From: Phytophthora hibernalis
Taxonomy: Eukaryota; Oomycota; Peronosporomycetes; Peronosporales; Peronosporaceae
Length of the DNA stretch: 64,000 nucleotides
Direction: 5' to 3'
Assembly: GCA_012656075.1 (NCBI GenBank)
Contig: JAAKBF010000013.1
Span: 62,001-126,000, forward strand
Part shown: positions 22,003-34,079 of the stretch, in pieces
Layout of the letters: the number at the start of each line of letters is the position of its first letter
Numbering within the stretch: the first letter of the stretch is position 1
Position numbers and translations under genes: made by a program
Notes under the pieces: generated by a model
Told to the model about the DNA's origin: nothing
The model's input: only the letters and a program-made list of their open reading frames with translations
Databases searched by the model: none

Positions 22003-25000
22003 ATGAGGCGCTGGAGTTTCCACGCGCTGGCGCTGGCCAGTGGTGCGGCGGACGAGGAGCAGGCAGCCACGAAGGAGCTACTGAAGACACTGGCGGTGGA
22101 CGAGACGCTCGGAAGCTGGCAGAGAAGCTGCTCGTACCGCGCCGTGGGGAGAGCGGAGCTGGAGGAGCTGGTGCAGGCGACGCACACGGAGGAGGAAACA
22201 GCTGCTGCTGAGGAGGAGGAGAAGATGGGTGAGGCTGCAGATGCAGCTGCAGACGTAGAGGAGGAGAAGGAGGAAACGAGCCACGTCGAAGTTACGCCAC
22301 CGCTGTTGGCGCTGGCCTTCCAGCGGCTCGTGAGTGAAGACAAACGGCAGTTCCACCAACAGTCGGATGTGGACGCGCAGAGTCATTCAGGGTCGGCAAT
22401 AGACGCGCCTGCACGTGTATACTTATTGGTGGACTACCCATCTTCTCTACCGGAGATAAATGCTCTGCTAAGACTGGGAGAAGTCGGGTGTGCAGATCTA
22501 GTGACGGATAATCCGGAGACGCTGCCGCTTCTACCGCTAATTGACGGTGTGTTGCTGCTGGCTGACCCAGGACACAACGGAAATGGTTCGACAAATCTGC
22601 CGCGAGATGGATCTGTTGTGGAAGAGAATAGCGGAGGTGAACGAATGTTGAGGGAGGAGACGTCCGTGTTTCAGGCGTCAAACGCGATCGTTAAACTTTT
22701 CTACGAGGCTTCCCAGGTTGGAGGCATCGAATGGAGCGACTTTACTTTCACGAACGTGGGTTGTAGTACGGAACTGTCAGCGATCAAACAGCCCGAAGAG
22801 CTTGTACGGGAAGTGTTTCGCACTGTGGAGACTCTCGCGGCTCAAAAGTTCGAGTTTAAGGCTTGGGTGGCATCAACAAAGTTTGCTGCAATTCCAAGGT
22901 TCAGTAGCCGTGACAACGATGTGAGCAGTGAGCTCTACAATCAGTATGAATCCACTTTGAGTGGGGTATTTCCCGGCAGTGTTGCTGTTAGCACAGTGTT
23001 GTTTGCAATTACCGAGGCAGTGGCGACAGTTTCTTCGCCTCTGAATTCGTCTTCTTCTCTTTCGAGCAACATTAACCAGACGGAATTTTCACAGTTCGAG
23101 GAGTTTGTTGAACATGGCGACTTAATTGCGTGCCGGTTAGCGAGCGCTCAGCTTTGTCACGAAGCATTGCGCGCAGATGGAGACCCGTGTTTTGTTCCGC
23201 AAAAAAATCACCGCCTTGACGATATTGAAAGGGCAATCTGGCAGTGTAGTGACTTGCCAGGTGTTGGCAACGAAGGGCGGAAGGCGATGCCGAGGTTACC
23301 AGTGCTGTCTGAGCCGGAACGCAGTGTTCGCGACACGGAGCTTGCAACATTTTACGACTCTTCGCGTTTTAGCTGTTGGATGGTGCACGTAACACGACAG
23401 TTGCTGCAAGTTGAAGGGGAGCTGGGGAACCTCTGGAGGAAAATTGCAGCCGCGTGCGTTTATGGAGACCTTATCGCGCGCCATTCTGCCCCAACGAATC
23501 GCTTTCGTTCTGCAACAAAATATACCCGACGTGTATGGGAGTTACTACGCCCCCACAGACTCGCTGCTTCTCGCATGCCTTCCAAGGACACCACCTGGTC
23601 GAATGCAATCGTCATATTGGGTAGCTCGCGACCAAGTTCGTCACCGACCAGCATTCAAAGACTGGAAAAGTGAAGAGCTCGTTTCCCAAGAATATCTCAC
23701 GCCGCGTAGCGAGGCAGCAGCAGCTGTATGCTTGCCATTGTCTGCTGGACAGCTCGCACTCGTTGCGAATCAAATTTGGTCAATGTATCCGGCCGACCAC
23801 AGTGTCATCCGACTTTATGAGACCCCCTCGGCTTGATACGGCTAACTGTTTACCACCACGGGTGAGTGCATTTATAATTGCCGTGATGCTTGTATTACCT
23901 CTAACTGACCCCTTCATCGTTGATAGGGAAACATTTGGGCTACGCTCGGGAATACAAAGTGCAGAAAATCAAGAAAAGGGCTTCTGTGAAATTGAGGGGA
24001 ATTCCCTGCCTGAATCGGGGCGAGGGCTTCAATTTGTTGCATCCTTTCAAGACGAGTCCACACTTTTCATTTCGGAAGGGAAAAGAAGGCTACCGAAAAA
24101 CCTGACAAGTTTTCGACTATCACGATAACAAACTCATTTCCAAGCGGTCTAATAGTGTCTGCTTGCTCTGACGGCTCTATCGTTCAGCGCTTTACAGAAG
24201 CTACGACTAAATGTAGTAGCAAACTCGGCCGTAATTCCGGCAAAGCAAACGGTGCAGTGGCAAAACTTGGCTTCGAAGACAAGTGTGAATGTGAAAAGTA
24301 TCGCGTCATTTACGGTAAGGGTAGTGTGCTACGAGTGCTTCAATGCGGGCGAAAGGAAGTTATGCTAGCGAGTGGCTTTGTTCGTGTCGTTCAAGACTGC
24401 AGCGAGCACATCTACCACTCAAGAAAACGAGTCAACTCTAACAGCAAACTACAACCACCACTGGTCACTACGCTTACGGTTGACCCCGACACCAATGCGT
24501 TAGTTGAGCGACGTCCCAATGGTGCCATAGTTGTCACCTTTACGAGTGGTGCTCACGTGACATATCACGTGGATGGGACAAGAATGTATAGGAATGCTGG
24601 TAGCACGCACGTTCTCGTGAAGAAGCGAAAATTCGCTGATGTTTGCTTTGACGTGGAAGTAAATATGACAGCTCAGCACCATTCCGCAGGGAGCGTGTGG
24701 CAGTGACGAAGGGAGGTTTGCGTGTGCGCAGTGTCGTGGATGTGTATGAGGGAACTAGCATTGAGGTCAGCTATAATACAAAGGTAACTGCGCAGGTGAA
24801 TGGCCGAGTCACAACACGGAAGCCCAGTGGTCAAATTATCGTAGCGAAGGACAGTGGAAGAGTGGAATATAGATCACCGCAACCAGGTACGGATCCAGGA
24901 CAGAGCGCCCCAGACTCTAAAGATGACGACGATCGAGATGTAACAAGCCACAATGGCGTCTACTACTTTGACTGCCGCCATGGCCGTTTCCACCTTTGCG

Positions 25001-26415
25001 ATAATGAACAGAATCAATTTCACGTGGACTTCAGGGGAACCGAGGAGGGGCCCACTGTTTCAGCTGATCTTGCGGGGTAGTGAGTGACACAGAAGCTGCT
25101 CGTTACAACGTTGATAGCATTCCAGCAAAAGCAGTCATTAATGAGCCGATCGAGCCCCACGTTTTCATTCTCAACGGCGATGGCACAGGTGTTGAGATGC
25201 TGAGACCACAAGACATTATGGAGTGCATCGAGTCCACCGAATCGGAAAACCAAATGGTAATGGAGGGAGATTTATCTTCGACACGCCATCACGTCTTCCT
25301 ACGTCGATTTAGTGCACCTGGGGATAGCTCTCGATATCCAAAGCCTCTATTTAATGACGAAAAACTCCACGCCGAGATGCAAGGACTTCAGCGACCTGTA
25401 GCGACTGCAGGCAAGTACCTCCCAAGTTACTTCACCGAGGCAGAGCGCGCACTTGCACAACAACAATTTACAAAGGTTAGGCGCGTTCAACAAATTCGAC
25501 CGCTATCTGCTGACGAGCTGAACGAAATGCACGCAGGCTGGGCTAAGTGGGAACAGTGGCAACTGGAGCGCGAGGCGAACAAGGAATGCTACAAAGTTGT
25601 TGACCCTCGCCAACCAGAGGTGGTTGCACAGGAAGTTGCAATGCAAAAGAAAGTGTTGGCAGCGTACAAAGCAACCCGGGCACGGAAGAAGATGGCTCGG
25701 CAGAAAGCGCGAGAAATAAAAGCCAATAGTATCGCACAAGAACGGAGTTCTGCTTTGCACATGGAAACAGTTCAAGAGGGCGAAGAACTGGTAGGAGAGG
25801 GCGAAGATGAATCGGACGACGAGTTTGGCCAGTATGGCTCGGATACGAGCGACGATGACGTTGGAGAGACTGTCGAGGTGGACGACCCGATGGAGCTGCT
25901 CTGGTCCGCGTTCTCGCAAGCTGACACAGAAAGCAGGGGTCTGCTCTCCGTTGCACAGAGTATGGCATACGTGTTGCACGTTAGGATATTGCTTTGACGA
26001 ATGCTAGTCGCTGATTGTATTTGATGCTTGCAGCGCGGCTAGGAGTGGTAAATGTGCTGGGCATCGGCGTGACCACAATCGAGCTCACGGAGGCACTCGT
26101 CCGGTTCAAGATGCCCTACCCTTTTAAGGTACGTACGGGGATGGCACTTGTTACGAATGATGCTTGCACTAACTGTTCTTCCTGCTGTAGGTGAGCTTTG
26201 ACGTGTTTGCCGATCTCGTGGCGTTCTTCCGAAAGGACGACGAGGACAACCCTGGAGGGTCCAACGCAGGACCCTCCAGACATATACCATATCTGAAGGA
26301 CATGAGGCCAGATCAGCACAAGGACCACCGCTCGCCACGCGCTGCGGGGTCGCTGCCGAGGCCATTCGAGCGAAGCACATCAACAAGAACTCGATGTAGC
26401 CATTTGAAGTTGTAG
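22003..26415 (+). CDS. SPAG17: SPAG17/PF6-like central-pair protein of the flagellar axoneme
   Basis: ATG at 22003 (MRRWSFHALALASGAADEEQ), directly after an Inr/FPR motif. Features typical of SPAG17/PF6 are YLLVDYPSSLPEINALLRLG near the N-terminus and a long Glu-rich and helical middle. There follow beta-rich segments: FPSGLIVSACSDGSIVQRF (24130), RRPNGAIVVTFTSGAHVTYH (24500) and RVTTRKPSGQIIVAKDSG (24800). Then come PHVFILNGDGTGVEML (25160) and LPSYFTEAERALAQQQF (25420). PF6 builds the C1a projection of the central pair and controls flagellar beating. The frame breaks at about 23415-23437, 23822, 23990, 24081, 24662 and 25074-25077. Most are resolved if one base is missing from a nearby run of A, C or G. 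An intron lies near 23870-23927 and others near 25990 and 26130. The end near 26415 is tentative. Confidence 0.78.
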
Positions 26416-26504
26416 CGATACTTTCAGACCCGCTATCCGGTTCAAGAGGGATAAGGCCGAGGCTAAAATTGAAACTGCAACCAACGGTCGCGAAACGCAG
26501 CCAG

Positions 26505-26516
26505 TCATTTCGCATC
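26505..26516 (+). promoter_or_regulatory. Inr-like motif before the SET/NAP gene
   Basis: TCATTTCGCATC fits the core of the oomycete initiator/FPR consensus. It lies 30 bases before the ATG at 26546, the usual place for transcription start in oomycetes. Confidence 0.45.
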
Positions 26517-26545
26517 TGTCACCAGCAAAAGCAGCAGCAAGAAGC

Positions 26546-27550
26546 ATGACCGGCCCTCCGTCCCCCAAGCGCCAGCGCACCGACGATAACCAGCCCGACG
26601 AGAAGGAGGTGGCGCTGGTGCAGAATGTGCTCGAATCCGTTGTGAAGGTGGAGGAGGAGTTCGAGCAGGTGAACGTGGAGCAGGCCAAAGAGATCCTGGT
26701 CATCGAGACCAAGTACAACGCCATCAAGCGCCCCACGTACGTCAAGCGCAACAAGCTGCTGGCGGAGATCCCCCACTTCTGGAAGCAAGTGGTACGTGCT
26801 ACTTCCCAACTCTCTACTACAGCTAGAAATGCTCTTATTTACCCGACTTGCTTGTACTTCTGCAGTTTGTGAACCACCCGCTTGTGGGAAACTGCATCTC
26901 CGAGGACGATGAGGTGCTCCTGGACTTCCTCCAGACGTTTGACGTGACCTTTGTGGGCAACGACGGAGGATTCAAGATGGAGCTGGTGAGAGCGCTGTGC
27001 TTTTTCATTCCAAGATAACAGCCTTGCTAAGTGCCTACATGCATCATTTTTTTGAACCAGACCTTCAAGGAGAACCCGTACTTCTCGCCCGCGACTCTGT
27101 GGAAGCAGGTCAAGTTCTCGGAAGACGAGGAAGAGGTGGAAGCTACGGCGTCGGAGCTCACCTGGAAGGACAAGGCCGAAATGACGGAGGAGTCGGAGAA
27201 GTACCCCTTCTTCCAGGTATGATGTCCTTTTAGCTGTCTTGCCATGCAGACGTTCCTCGGTCTAATTGATGCGTGTTCTCCTGCTTGCTTGCTGTAGTGG
27301 TTCGTCGCGACCGACGGTGACCAGGACATTGCAGAGATCATTAAGGAGGAGATTTGGAAGAACCCCGTGGTGTATTTCCAAATGGTACGATCGATTCTAT
27401 ACATTATATGCGCAGTCTCGCTTGTGCATTTATCATCTCGTTCTGCTGTGTTATTAGGATGAAGAGGAGGACGAGGAAGGCGAGGGCGATGAGGAGGAAG
27501 GAGAGGGCGATGAGGAGGAGGAGGAGGCTGAGGGCGAGGACAAGGAATAA
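26546..27550 (+). CDS. SET: SET/NAP-family histone chaperone
   Basis: Five exons: 26546-26791, 26866-26985, 27061-27216, 27298-27384 and 27458-27550, all with GT-AG borders and unbroken frame. The protein opens MTGPPSPKRQRTDD. It has the dimerisation helix VEEEFEQVNVEQAKEILVIE, then RPTYVKRNKLLAEIPHFWKQ, FVNHPLVGNCISEDDEVLLD, KENPYFSPATLWKQ, FFQWFVATDGDQDIAEIIKE and IWKNPVVYFQM. It ends in an almost purely acidic tail (DEEEDEEGEGDEEEGEG). This order matches human SET/TAF-I closely, including the F-NHP and ENPYF motifs of the NAP earmuff domain. It should bind core histones in the nucleus and help assemble or remodel nucleosomes. Length (about 230 residues) is normal for the family. Confidence 0.93.
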
Positions 27551-27598
27551 ATTGTAGACGTGCAGGTGTCTGTTGACAGGACATCGCCAATGCCAATA

Positions 27599-28054
27599 CT
27601 AAATTTCTCCTTCGTCTTCGGTGTTGTGTGTTCTGCTTTCCTGACCTTTGGCGCACGATCCAAGCCTGGAGGGAATGCGAAGTCTTGCTGGAAGTAGCCG
27701 GCACCTGCACGCTCGCGTGCAGGTGCCGCTGTCTAGCTGCTTTTTCTTGACGTACATGACGCTAGGCAGCCACTTGATCGCGTTGTGATTGTAGATGGGC
27801 CAATTGGGCAGAACCAACTGCAGAAACAGCAACAAGAACAAGAAAGACAGAGGTCAGTCCAATCGAAAGAGGGCCACGTGTTCACCCTGGGGCAGCGCGT
27901 ACCAGTGCGCTAACGACCGTGGCTACGATCCAGGCCTGGAAGGGAAGACGAAGTCTTGCTGGAAGTAGCCGTAGATCCACGCGGGCGTGCAGATGACCAC
28001 AAAGCACACCACCAGGAGCGTCTCCGCGCGCGATTGACCCTTGTAGTCGACCAT
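27599..28054 (-). CDS. SPCS1: Signal peptidase complex subunit 1 (SPC12)
   Basis: The start at 28054 gives MVDYKGQSRAETLL. Two membrane helices follow: LVVCFVVICTPAWIYGYF, and after the intron the region ending LVLPNWPIYNHNAIKWLPSV. The DYKGQ start and L-PWPIY-xxxLKWLP motif are hallmarks of SPC12, the small ER membrane subunit that regulates the signal peptidase complex. Exon 1 ends near 27908, followed by an intron of about 85 bases. A single base appears to be missing in CTTCCCTTCCAGG (near 27940), where the frame otherwise stops. The tail after KKKQLDS runs through a degenerate duplicate of exon 1 (27657-27700) and a hairpin, so the last 40 or so residues may not be native. Confidence 0.8.
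27657..27700 (-). repeat. Degenerate duplicate of SPC12 exon 1 segment
   Basis: CGATCCAAGCCTGGAGGGAA and the following GCGAAGTCTTGCTGGAAGTAGCCG (27657-27700) closely match 27926-27970 (CGATCCAGGCCTGGAAGGGA then GACGAAGTCTTGCTGGAAGTAGCCG), which codes for YGYFQQDFVFPFQAWIVA in SPC12. The copies differ at a few bases and lie about 270 bases apart in the same orientation. The second copy is in the 3' end of the same gene, read in another frame. Confidence 0.8.
27699..27728. repeat. Perfect 13-base inverted repeat with 4-base loop
   Basis: CGGCACCTGCACG at 27699-27711 is the exact reverse complement of CGTGCAGGTGCCG at 27716-27728, with CTCG between. It sits directly at the edge of the duplicated SPC12 segment and replaces the sequence found there in the parent copy. 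It could fold as a strong hairpin in DNA or in the SPC12 mRNA. Confidence 0.9.
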
Positions 28055-28266
28055 TCTGTCTGAAAGAGGACCGAATTGATTACGGTACTTCTACTTTGGA
28101 AAGGTTAGAAGCGTATTATTCCGAGGAGATCAAAGTTGCGCTAAGGATTTCTATATGTTGTGCTAAGATCTGAAAGTTTCATGAAGATGCGCAACTTTTC
28201 GGGAATAAAAGATACGGGTCGGGTTCAGTAGCCTGCCCATCCATTCGGACAAAAATAACGCCCTAA
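28055..28266. other. Divergent promoter between SPC12 and SepSecS
   Basis: About 210 bases between opposite starts, AT-rich, with no ORF or repeat that I can support. CCATTCGGACAAAAATA shortly before the SepSecS ATG is a weak Inr-like candidate. Confidence 0.4.
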
Positions 28267-30126
28267 ATGAACGCCAAGAGCGCTCAGCTGGCGGAGGGGT
28301 TGGTGCCGGCCACGTACGTGCGGCAGGGGCTGGATGCTGTTCGCGGTCGAGAGAAACTGGTGACGACGCTACTGTCCCAGCGCCGCCTTCCAGATGACGG
28401 CTGGGATGACGCCAGCGTGGAGCTGCTGCTGCACACAGTTTCGGCCATGGACAGCAACAACTTCCGAGGAAGCGCCGGCGCCGGCGAGCGTGAGGCGCGT
28501 GTCTTCTCGTCGCTGGTGGCGCGTCGTCACTTCCACTTGGCACACGGCGTGGGACGATCGGGTGACGTGGCGGCGGTGCAGCCCAAGGCCGCGGGCTCGT
28601 CGCTCATGGTGCAGCTGGCCAATGCTCTGGCCAGAGACGTGCTGCGCCTCGCGGGGATGCGTGCAGTGCAGGCGGCGCTGGTGCTGCCGGTAGCCACGGG
28701 AATGTCGCTCATGTTGGTGCTGCTGCAACTCAAGGAGACGAAGTCAAGCGCGCTACGTCATTTGGCCGCGGATCGACCAGAAGTCGTGCTTCAAGTCTAT
28801 CCTGGCGGCAGGACTGACGCCGCTGGTGCTGGGGAATATTCTGGTGGAGGAAGGAGAGATACCTGGAGGATACTTGAAGACGGACCTGGAAGGCATGGCA
28901 GCACTCATAGATGAACATGGCAGCGACAGCATCGTGGCTGTGATGAGCACCACGAGCTGCTTTGCGCCGCGGGCGTACGATAGTGTGCAGGATATCGCCA
29001 AGATTTGTGAGGAGCGCAACATTGGTACGATGCAAGTGGCTTGTGGATGCTGAGCTGCTAGCTGCTAGCTGACGAAAGGGTTTCTGGCTGGTTTATTGTT
29101 TTGGCGTTAAAGCACATGTGATCAACAACGCGTACGGTGTCCAAGCATCCAAGTGCGTCCACCAAGTTGAAGTTGCTATGCGCACAGGGCGTGTAGACGC
29201 CGTGGTGCAGAGTCTCGACAAGAATTTCATGGTCCCCGTTGGTGGAGCAATTGTCTGCTCGGCATCGCGAGACGTTGTTGACCGCGTGGCGAAATTTTAC
29301 CCGGGGCGGGCTAGTGCCACCCCTACGCTGGACTTCTTCATCACCATGCTTCAGATGGTAAGCTCGCTTTCAAAAGGGTTCATTGTTGCTCTTTGACTGC
29401 TCTCCAATGCAAGATTATCGGTGTCTGACTCGTGAATCTACCAGGGGAGGAATGGATATCGACAGCTTCTTGACGAACGTAAGCATCTTGCAGCTTACAT
29501 GCACGAACAACTTGAAGCAGTAGCTGTCGAGGAAGGCGAGCGCGTGCTACACGTCTCCAATAATGAGGTACGTGGACATCGCCTGTGGGATCACTATTTA
29601 CTTTCAGTTTATCGAGTATGATAAGTCAACCCTCTTCGCTCGTATGCACAGATTTCTTTTGCGTTGACGCTAGGTACATTCTGCTTGAATGCCGAGGATC
29701 TGCAAGAGAAATCTCGGCAGCTTACGTCGCTTGGCGCAATGCTTTTTCGCGTGGGGTATCTGGTGCACGGTGAGTTCAAGGCTTAATGTTGATTGAACCT
29801 TGAAATTCTTGTCGGCCATCTGACGCATGCGTTGCTTCAGAGTGGTGTCGTGTCTAGACCGCAAGACAATAGCTGGTCACAACTTCAATTCCTTTGGAGC
29901 GCATTTCGACGCGTTCCCTGTGGCCTATGTTACTTTTGCTTGCGCGTTAGGCATGCAACGAAGTGAAGTTGATCTGCTTGTCACGAAACTGCGAAAGACG
30001 ATCCACGAGTGGAGAGCGAAGCAGAGCAAGACAACGACCGCTGTATCATCGCCGCCGCACACCTCAACTACATGTATTAATAGCTGTGGTCCAACACTAG
30101 AGAACGGAAAGCAGTCAAAGTCTTGA
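28267..30126 (+). CDS. SEPSECS: O-phosphoseryl-tRNA(Sec) selenium transferase (SepSecS)
   Basis: Exons: 28267-29034, 29113-29357, 29445-29567, 29652-29769 and 29841-30126. Conserved stretches match SepSecS over the full length: LVPATYVRQGLDAVRGREK, HTVSAMDSNNFRGSAGAGER, FHLAHGVGRSGDVAAVQPKA, VMSTTSCFAPRAYDS, NNAYGVQASKCVHQ, SLDKNFMVPVGGAI and FYPGRASATPTLD. SLDKNFMVP contains the lysine that carries pyridoxal phosphate. The enzyme turns phosphoseryl-tRNA(Sec) into selenocysteinyl-tRNA(Sec), the last step of selenocysteine synthesis. Two breaks are evident: an extra base near 28744 (before ARYVIWPRIDQKSCFKS), and one T apparently missing from the run at 29743-29747 (before SRGVSGAR). The C-terminal exon, with GHNFNSFGAHFDAFPVAYV, is intact. 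The gene predicts that this organism makes selenoproteins. Confidence 0.93.
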
Positions 30127-30273
30127 CTACAGTGTCTATAAATCTGTTCCCTGACGTCCTATCTTTTGCTACGCTCTCTCATTTCACTAACGCAGCAGTC
30201 GCCCTGGGATTTCCTAGTGCTTCTTACCGCCGCTCTTCGACTTCCGAGTTTTCTTTGGCCGCAGGCGGCGATC

Positions 30274-33200
30274 CTACCTTTCGTCAGCCTCTGTCTTGAA
30301 CTCAAGCTCTCCGAGCAGCTCGTTGGCAATGGCATCAGCGGCCGCAGCGGCATCCCCTTCCCGGCGGCCCTTAGCGCCCTCCACAGCCTTCTCAGTGAAT
30401 GCAGCCATGAACTTGGCCGACTCGATCACACGCGAATCCTCTTCACCGTATGCCTCCTTGAAGAGCGAGTACACCTTCTTCTCATACGTGAGAGCCTCAC
30501 GGAAGCCACCGGCAAGCCCACAAGCCATAGCCATTTGGTGCAGAACATTCGCAGCCTGGTTGCGGTCAAACTCGCCACGTCGGAGAGACTCGCGGTGGCA
30601 CATCAGCGCCAGCGTGATCTGCCCCACATCTTGACACATCATACCCATCTTAAAGTAGAGCGAGCTGATCTCAGGGAAGTGAGGCCCGCAGCAGAACTCC
30701 AGTAGGTAAATGGCACGGCGAATGTGTGGCACCGCTAGATCCGTTTGGGCATTCGCGTGCAGGAACAACGCCAAATTGGCGTGTGCGAAGGCCGTGTCGT
30801 GGTAGTCGATGCCCTGAAGCTGTGTGTACAGAGCGAGCGCTCGCTGCTCCTGTGCGATAGCACCAACAACGTCGCCAGCGTGATACAGGACAGTAGCGAG
30901 CGACGAGCTGCAGAGAGCTGCATCCTCGTGCGCGGCACCACACACCTGGAAGAGAAGAGACGAAGCCTCTTGGAGGAACTCGTACGCATTCGACAAGGCG
31001 CCCTGGCCCAAGTGCAGGCGGCCACGCTCAAGGAGCTGCTTGGCTTGCGCCAGCGGGTGCGCCGGTAGCGAGTGCTTCACGACCGGCACCACACCAGTGA
31101 TATCAACCAGGCTGATTGGCGTGGCGCATGACGACGAGAAGTCGTAGTTGCGGCCCACCACACGCAGACCCAGACGCTGGCACAGACGTCTCAGCAAGAC
31201 CGTCCTGTGCGCGCGGCCCACAGGGAAGGTTGCATCGTCAGCACTGGTATTGTCACGGCCAGGACCCCACAGGTTCAACTTGTAGTCAAAACGGGCCTTA
31301 ATCTCCTTGCCTATGCGAGCCCAAAGTGTGTTAGCATCCAACGATGCCGTCGTCGTCGTAGCGGCATCATCAGTTTCCGGGGCATCCTTCACAACTTCCG
31401 AAGTCGATCCAAGAATGCCGTTAAGAAGCTTCACAATCGCCGATCCTGGGGCAGCACGAATGGAGTCGTTGGAGTTCAGAACATCAGCCAGAATGTGCTT
31501 GGCAGCGCGAGAGATCATTTCCACCTCAAGGATTTCCAGCAAGTACTTGGAGATGCCGCCAATCGCTTCCAGCTTCTTGGCAAGCGAGGCCAGACGACCC
31601 AGGTAACGCATATTGATACCGCAAGAGTGCATCAGCTGGGTGAGTGAGTAGCCATCAGCGGGGGCAATAGCGCCACGGCGAACGTCAGCTACAAACGCTG
31701 GCACAACGATCCTCTGCAGATACTCAGCAGCGTCTTGGGCCGCTGCTTCGTCAGCCTCGATCTGCTCCGAATCAGTTGAAGCCGCATAATCCATGAAAAC
31801 ATTTGGGTTGAAGAGCACCGGAGGGACCACTTCCTCCTCCTCTTCCTCTTCAGCCTCATCAGTTTCCTTCATCTCGGTCGCAGCATCTTCCTTCTTCTCA
31901 GTGTCAGCCTCAGCACTTTCCTCCTTGTTCTCCTTCGCTTCCTCCGCCTTCTTCGCCTCCTTTGCCGCAATGCGAGCCTCCCGGTTGACACGACGAGCTT
32001 GGTTCTGCTTCCACAGCGAGTACAACTGGACCAGTTCCGGGCGCAGCAAAGCCGCGTAGCCTTCGTCGTCGCGCGTGAAGCACAGTCCGTCTTCTTCGGA
32101 CGCAATAGGTTTCTCTTCCATGCTCTTAAGGGCAGCGTCGCGGCTCTTGTAGAATGTCCAATCCTTCGGCGTGATGCGGACCAGATCCAGGACATACAGA
32201 CGGCCATCGGAGCCCTGGATGCCCTTGGCCTCCACAGCACCACAGATGGTTGCCACTTCGGTGCCTGCCTCGCCACCGCTCACAGGTGCAACACCAAGAG
32301 CCTCCTGCTCCTTCTCATCAGCCAGGTCTTCTTCGGTCTTACCAAGAGGCTTAATGCTACGCTCCGCAATGTGCAGTTTCTCACCTGCCTCGAGCATGAG
32401 CTTATGCATTTTATTGTTGGCAGCAATGGTCTTTCCATGGTCCACAGAGCCGTAGACCAGCTTGGAAGCCGCGTCTCCCATCAGGATACCCGGATAAGAC
32501 TCTGGGCAATGACACGGACACCAAGGTAGTCTACGACCGTCGTGGCCAGGGTGTGGAGACCACGGACATCGGCCTCGTTGAACGCCTTCACACCCTGGAG
32601 GTCTCGGTTAGCTGCCGAGTAGGCGTTCTCCTCACCTCCAGCGGCATCCTTGGTGGATGTTCCGTCGATCGACACCGAGAAGAAGATGTTGTTGAAAACG
32701 TACACGTGGGCACTCTTGTCGTCCATGGGGTTAATAGGAGGAACGTTTCCCTCAACAATGGCAACCGCGCCCTGGGTTGCAGCATCCACGAACTCCGTCA
32801 CAATCTTGTACATGACACGAGCCCGCACAATTTCCTCTCTCAGCGAGTCGGTCGGCAGTTCACGGCAGCATTGATACTCCTCGTTCCAGTCACGCAGGAC
32901 GCCACGCTCATCCATGCCGTAGGACGCGCAAAGTTCGTCTTCGGCACGATTGAGGTCGTAGGTGTGCTCCTCTGCTGCCATGGCAGCAGGGGTGTTCCAC
33001 GGCAGCTTGCCGCCCAAGTTGGAACCAGCTGCCACCATCCACTCGATAGAAGAAGGTCCCTCCTTCGCCAGAGAAGCAGCCTTGGCTAGGAGAGCAGCGT
33101 ACGACTCCCTGAACTTGGGCGACACGGAGCTCAGCACATCCACCAGCAGATGCGCGTGGGCCGCAGCAGTCTTGTGCGGCCGCGGGTCGAACTTGGTGGC

Positions 33201-34079
33201 CGTCGAGCGGTTCACGAAGAAACCATTGACGTGCGCCGTGATGTGGTAGCGCGTATCGTCGCCAGCGACCACCACCTCCAGATAGAGCAGGTCACCCGCG
33301 AGTTTGCGGGGTCCTGGCGGCGGGTTGTAGCCCGAAAAGACGATGCTCTTGACACAGGTCGGCAGCTTGGCGTCCTGCTGCTCATCCTGCTCTTTCTGCT
33401 CGTTTGTCTCGATCTGCTTCTGCTTCTGGTCCTTCTTCCCTTCTTCACCTTCTTCTGGTCCTTAGGCGGCGTCGGCTTCGCTTCCTCCTGTGTGGTGGGG
33501 GTGGGGAAGGCGTAGAACTCGGCGAGTTCAGGCTTCACCGGGACTTCGACTCCTTCCAGCTTGTGGTGGATCTCGCGCAGACGCTTGAGCTGCTTCTCGG
33601 ACATCTCCTTGAGCGCCTTGTCGTCCGGCTCCTCCTTGTTGGCGTCAGCGGCATCTTCCGGCTGAGCCTCAGGCTCCGAAGACACCTGCGGGATGGGCGG
33701 GTTGCTCAGCACGTCCCGGAAGCGACGCACGTGGGCGCGCACCTTGCGGGCGTCCAACTTGTCCAGCGCCATGCGCAACGTCACGCCGTCCGTCACGCCC
33801 TCGTACTCGCCGAGCTCCACGAAGTCGTTGAGCGGCTGCCAGGTGCCGTCCGACGGACTCTTGGCCTCCAGGTGGTAGCTCGTGTAGCACGCGAGCGCTG
33901 GGAACTCGGCGATGAGCTGGCGCAGAGACACGACCGTGTCCAAGGCGCCCACGCTCTCGATCCGCACACACTGACCGCTCTTGGCGGCGGGAGGTGCCAC
34001 CAGCACACTAAAGGACTGCTCCTCCACAACCAGAGGCTGCTGCTTTGCCGGCTGCTCCACGGTGTCGCTGCTGCCCATG
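30274..34079 (-). CDS. CLU: Clustered mitochondria protein (CLU/eIF3 p135-like)
   Basis: Apparently intronless, about 1,270 residues. The start at 34079 opens MGSSDTVEQPAKQQP; an in-frame upstream ATG at 34174 is possible. Ordered landmarks: a beta-grasp-like N-terminal region (VVSLRQLIAEFPALACYTSY), VKSIVFSGYNPPPGPRKLAG, RYHITAHVNGFFVNRSTATK, the CLU domain (CRELPTDSLREEIVRARV, VVDYLGVRVIAQSLIPGIL), RLYVLDLVRITPKDW, a highly acidic Lys/Glu/Ala stretch (about 31800-31960) and C-terminal TPR units near 30500-31000 (HANLALFLHANAQTDLAVPH). CLU binds mRNAs of nuclear-encoded mitochondrial proteins in the cytosol and keeps mitochondria spread through the cell. Two frame breaks lie at 33438-33440 (in KKVKKG) and about 32489-32493 (AQSLI-PGIL). 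Each is resolved if one base is missing and restores the family consensus. Confidence 0.93.

Noticed and set aside
24990..25080. TGA/TAG stops inside SPAG17 read as selenocysteine or recoding
   Set aside because: At least one stop is TAG, the following sequence is in another frame, and no SECIS-like element is evident. A missing G in the G4 run is simpler.
27454..27663. Serine-rich minus-strand ORF under the SET tail
   Set aside because: It is the reverse of the acidic GAG/GAC repeat in SET.
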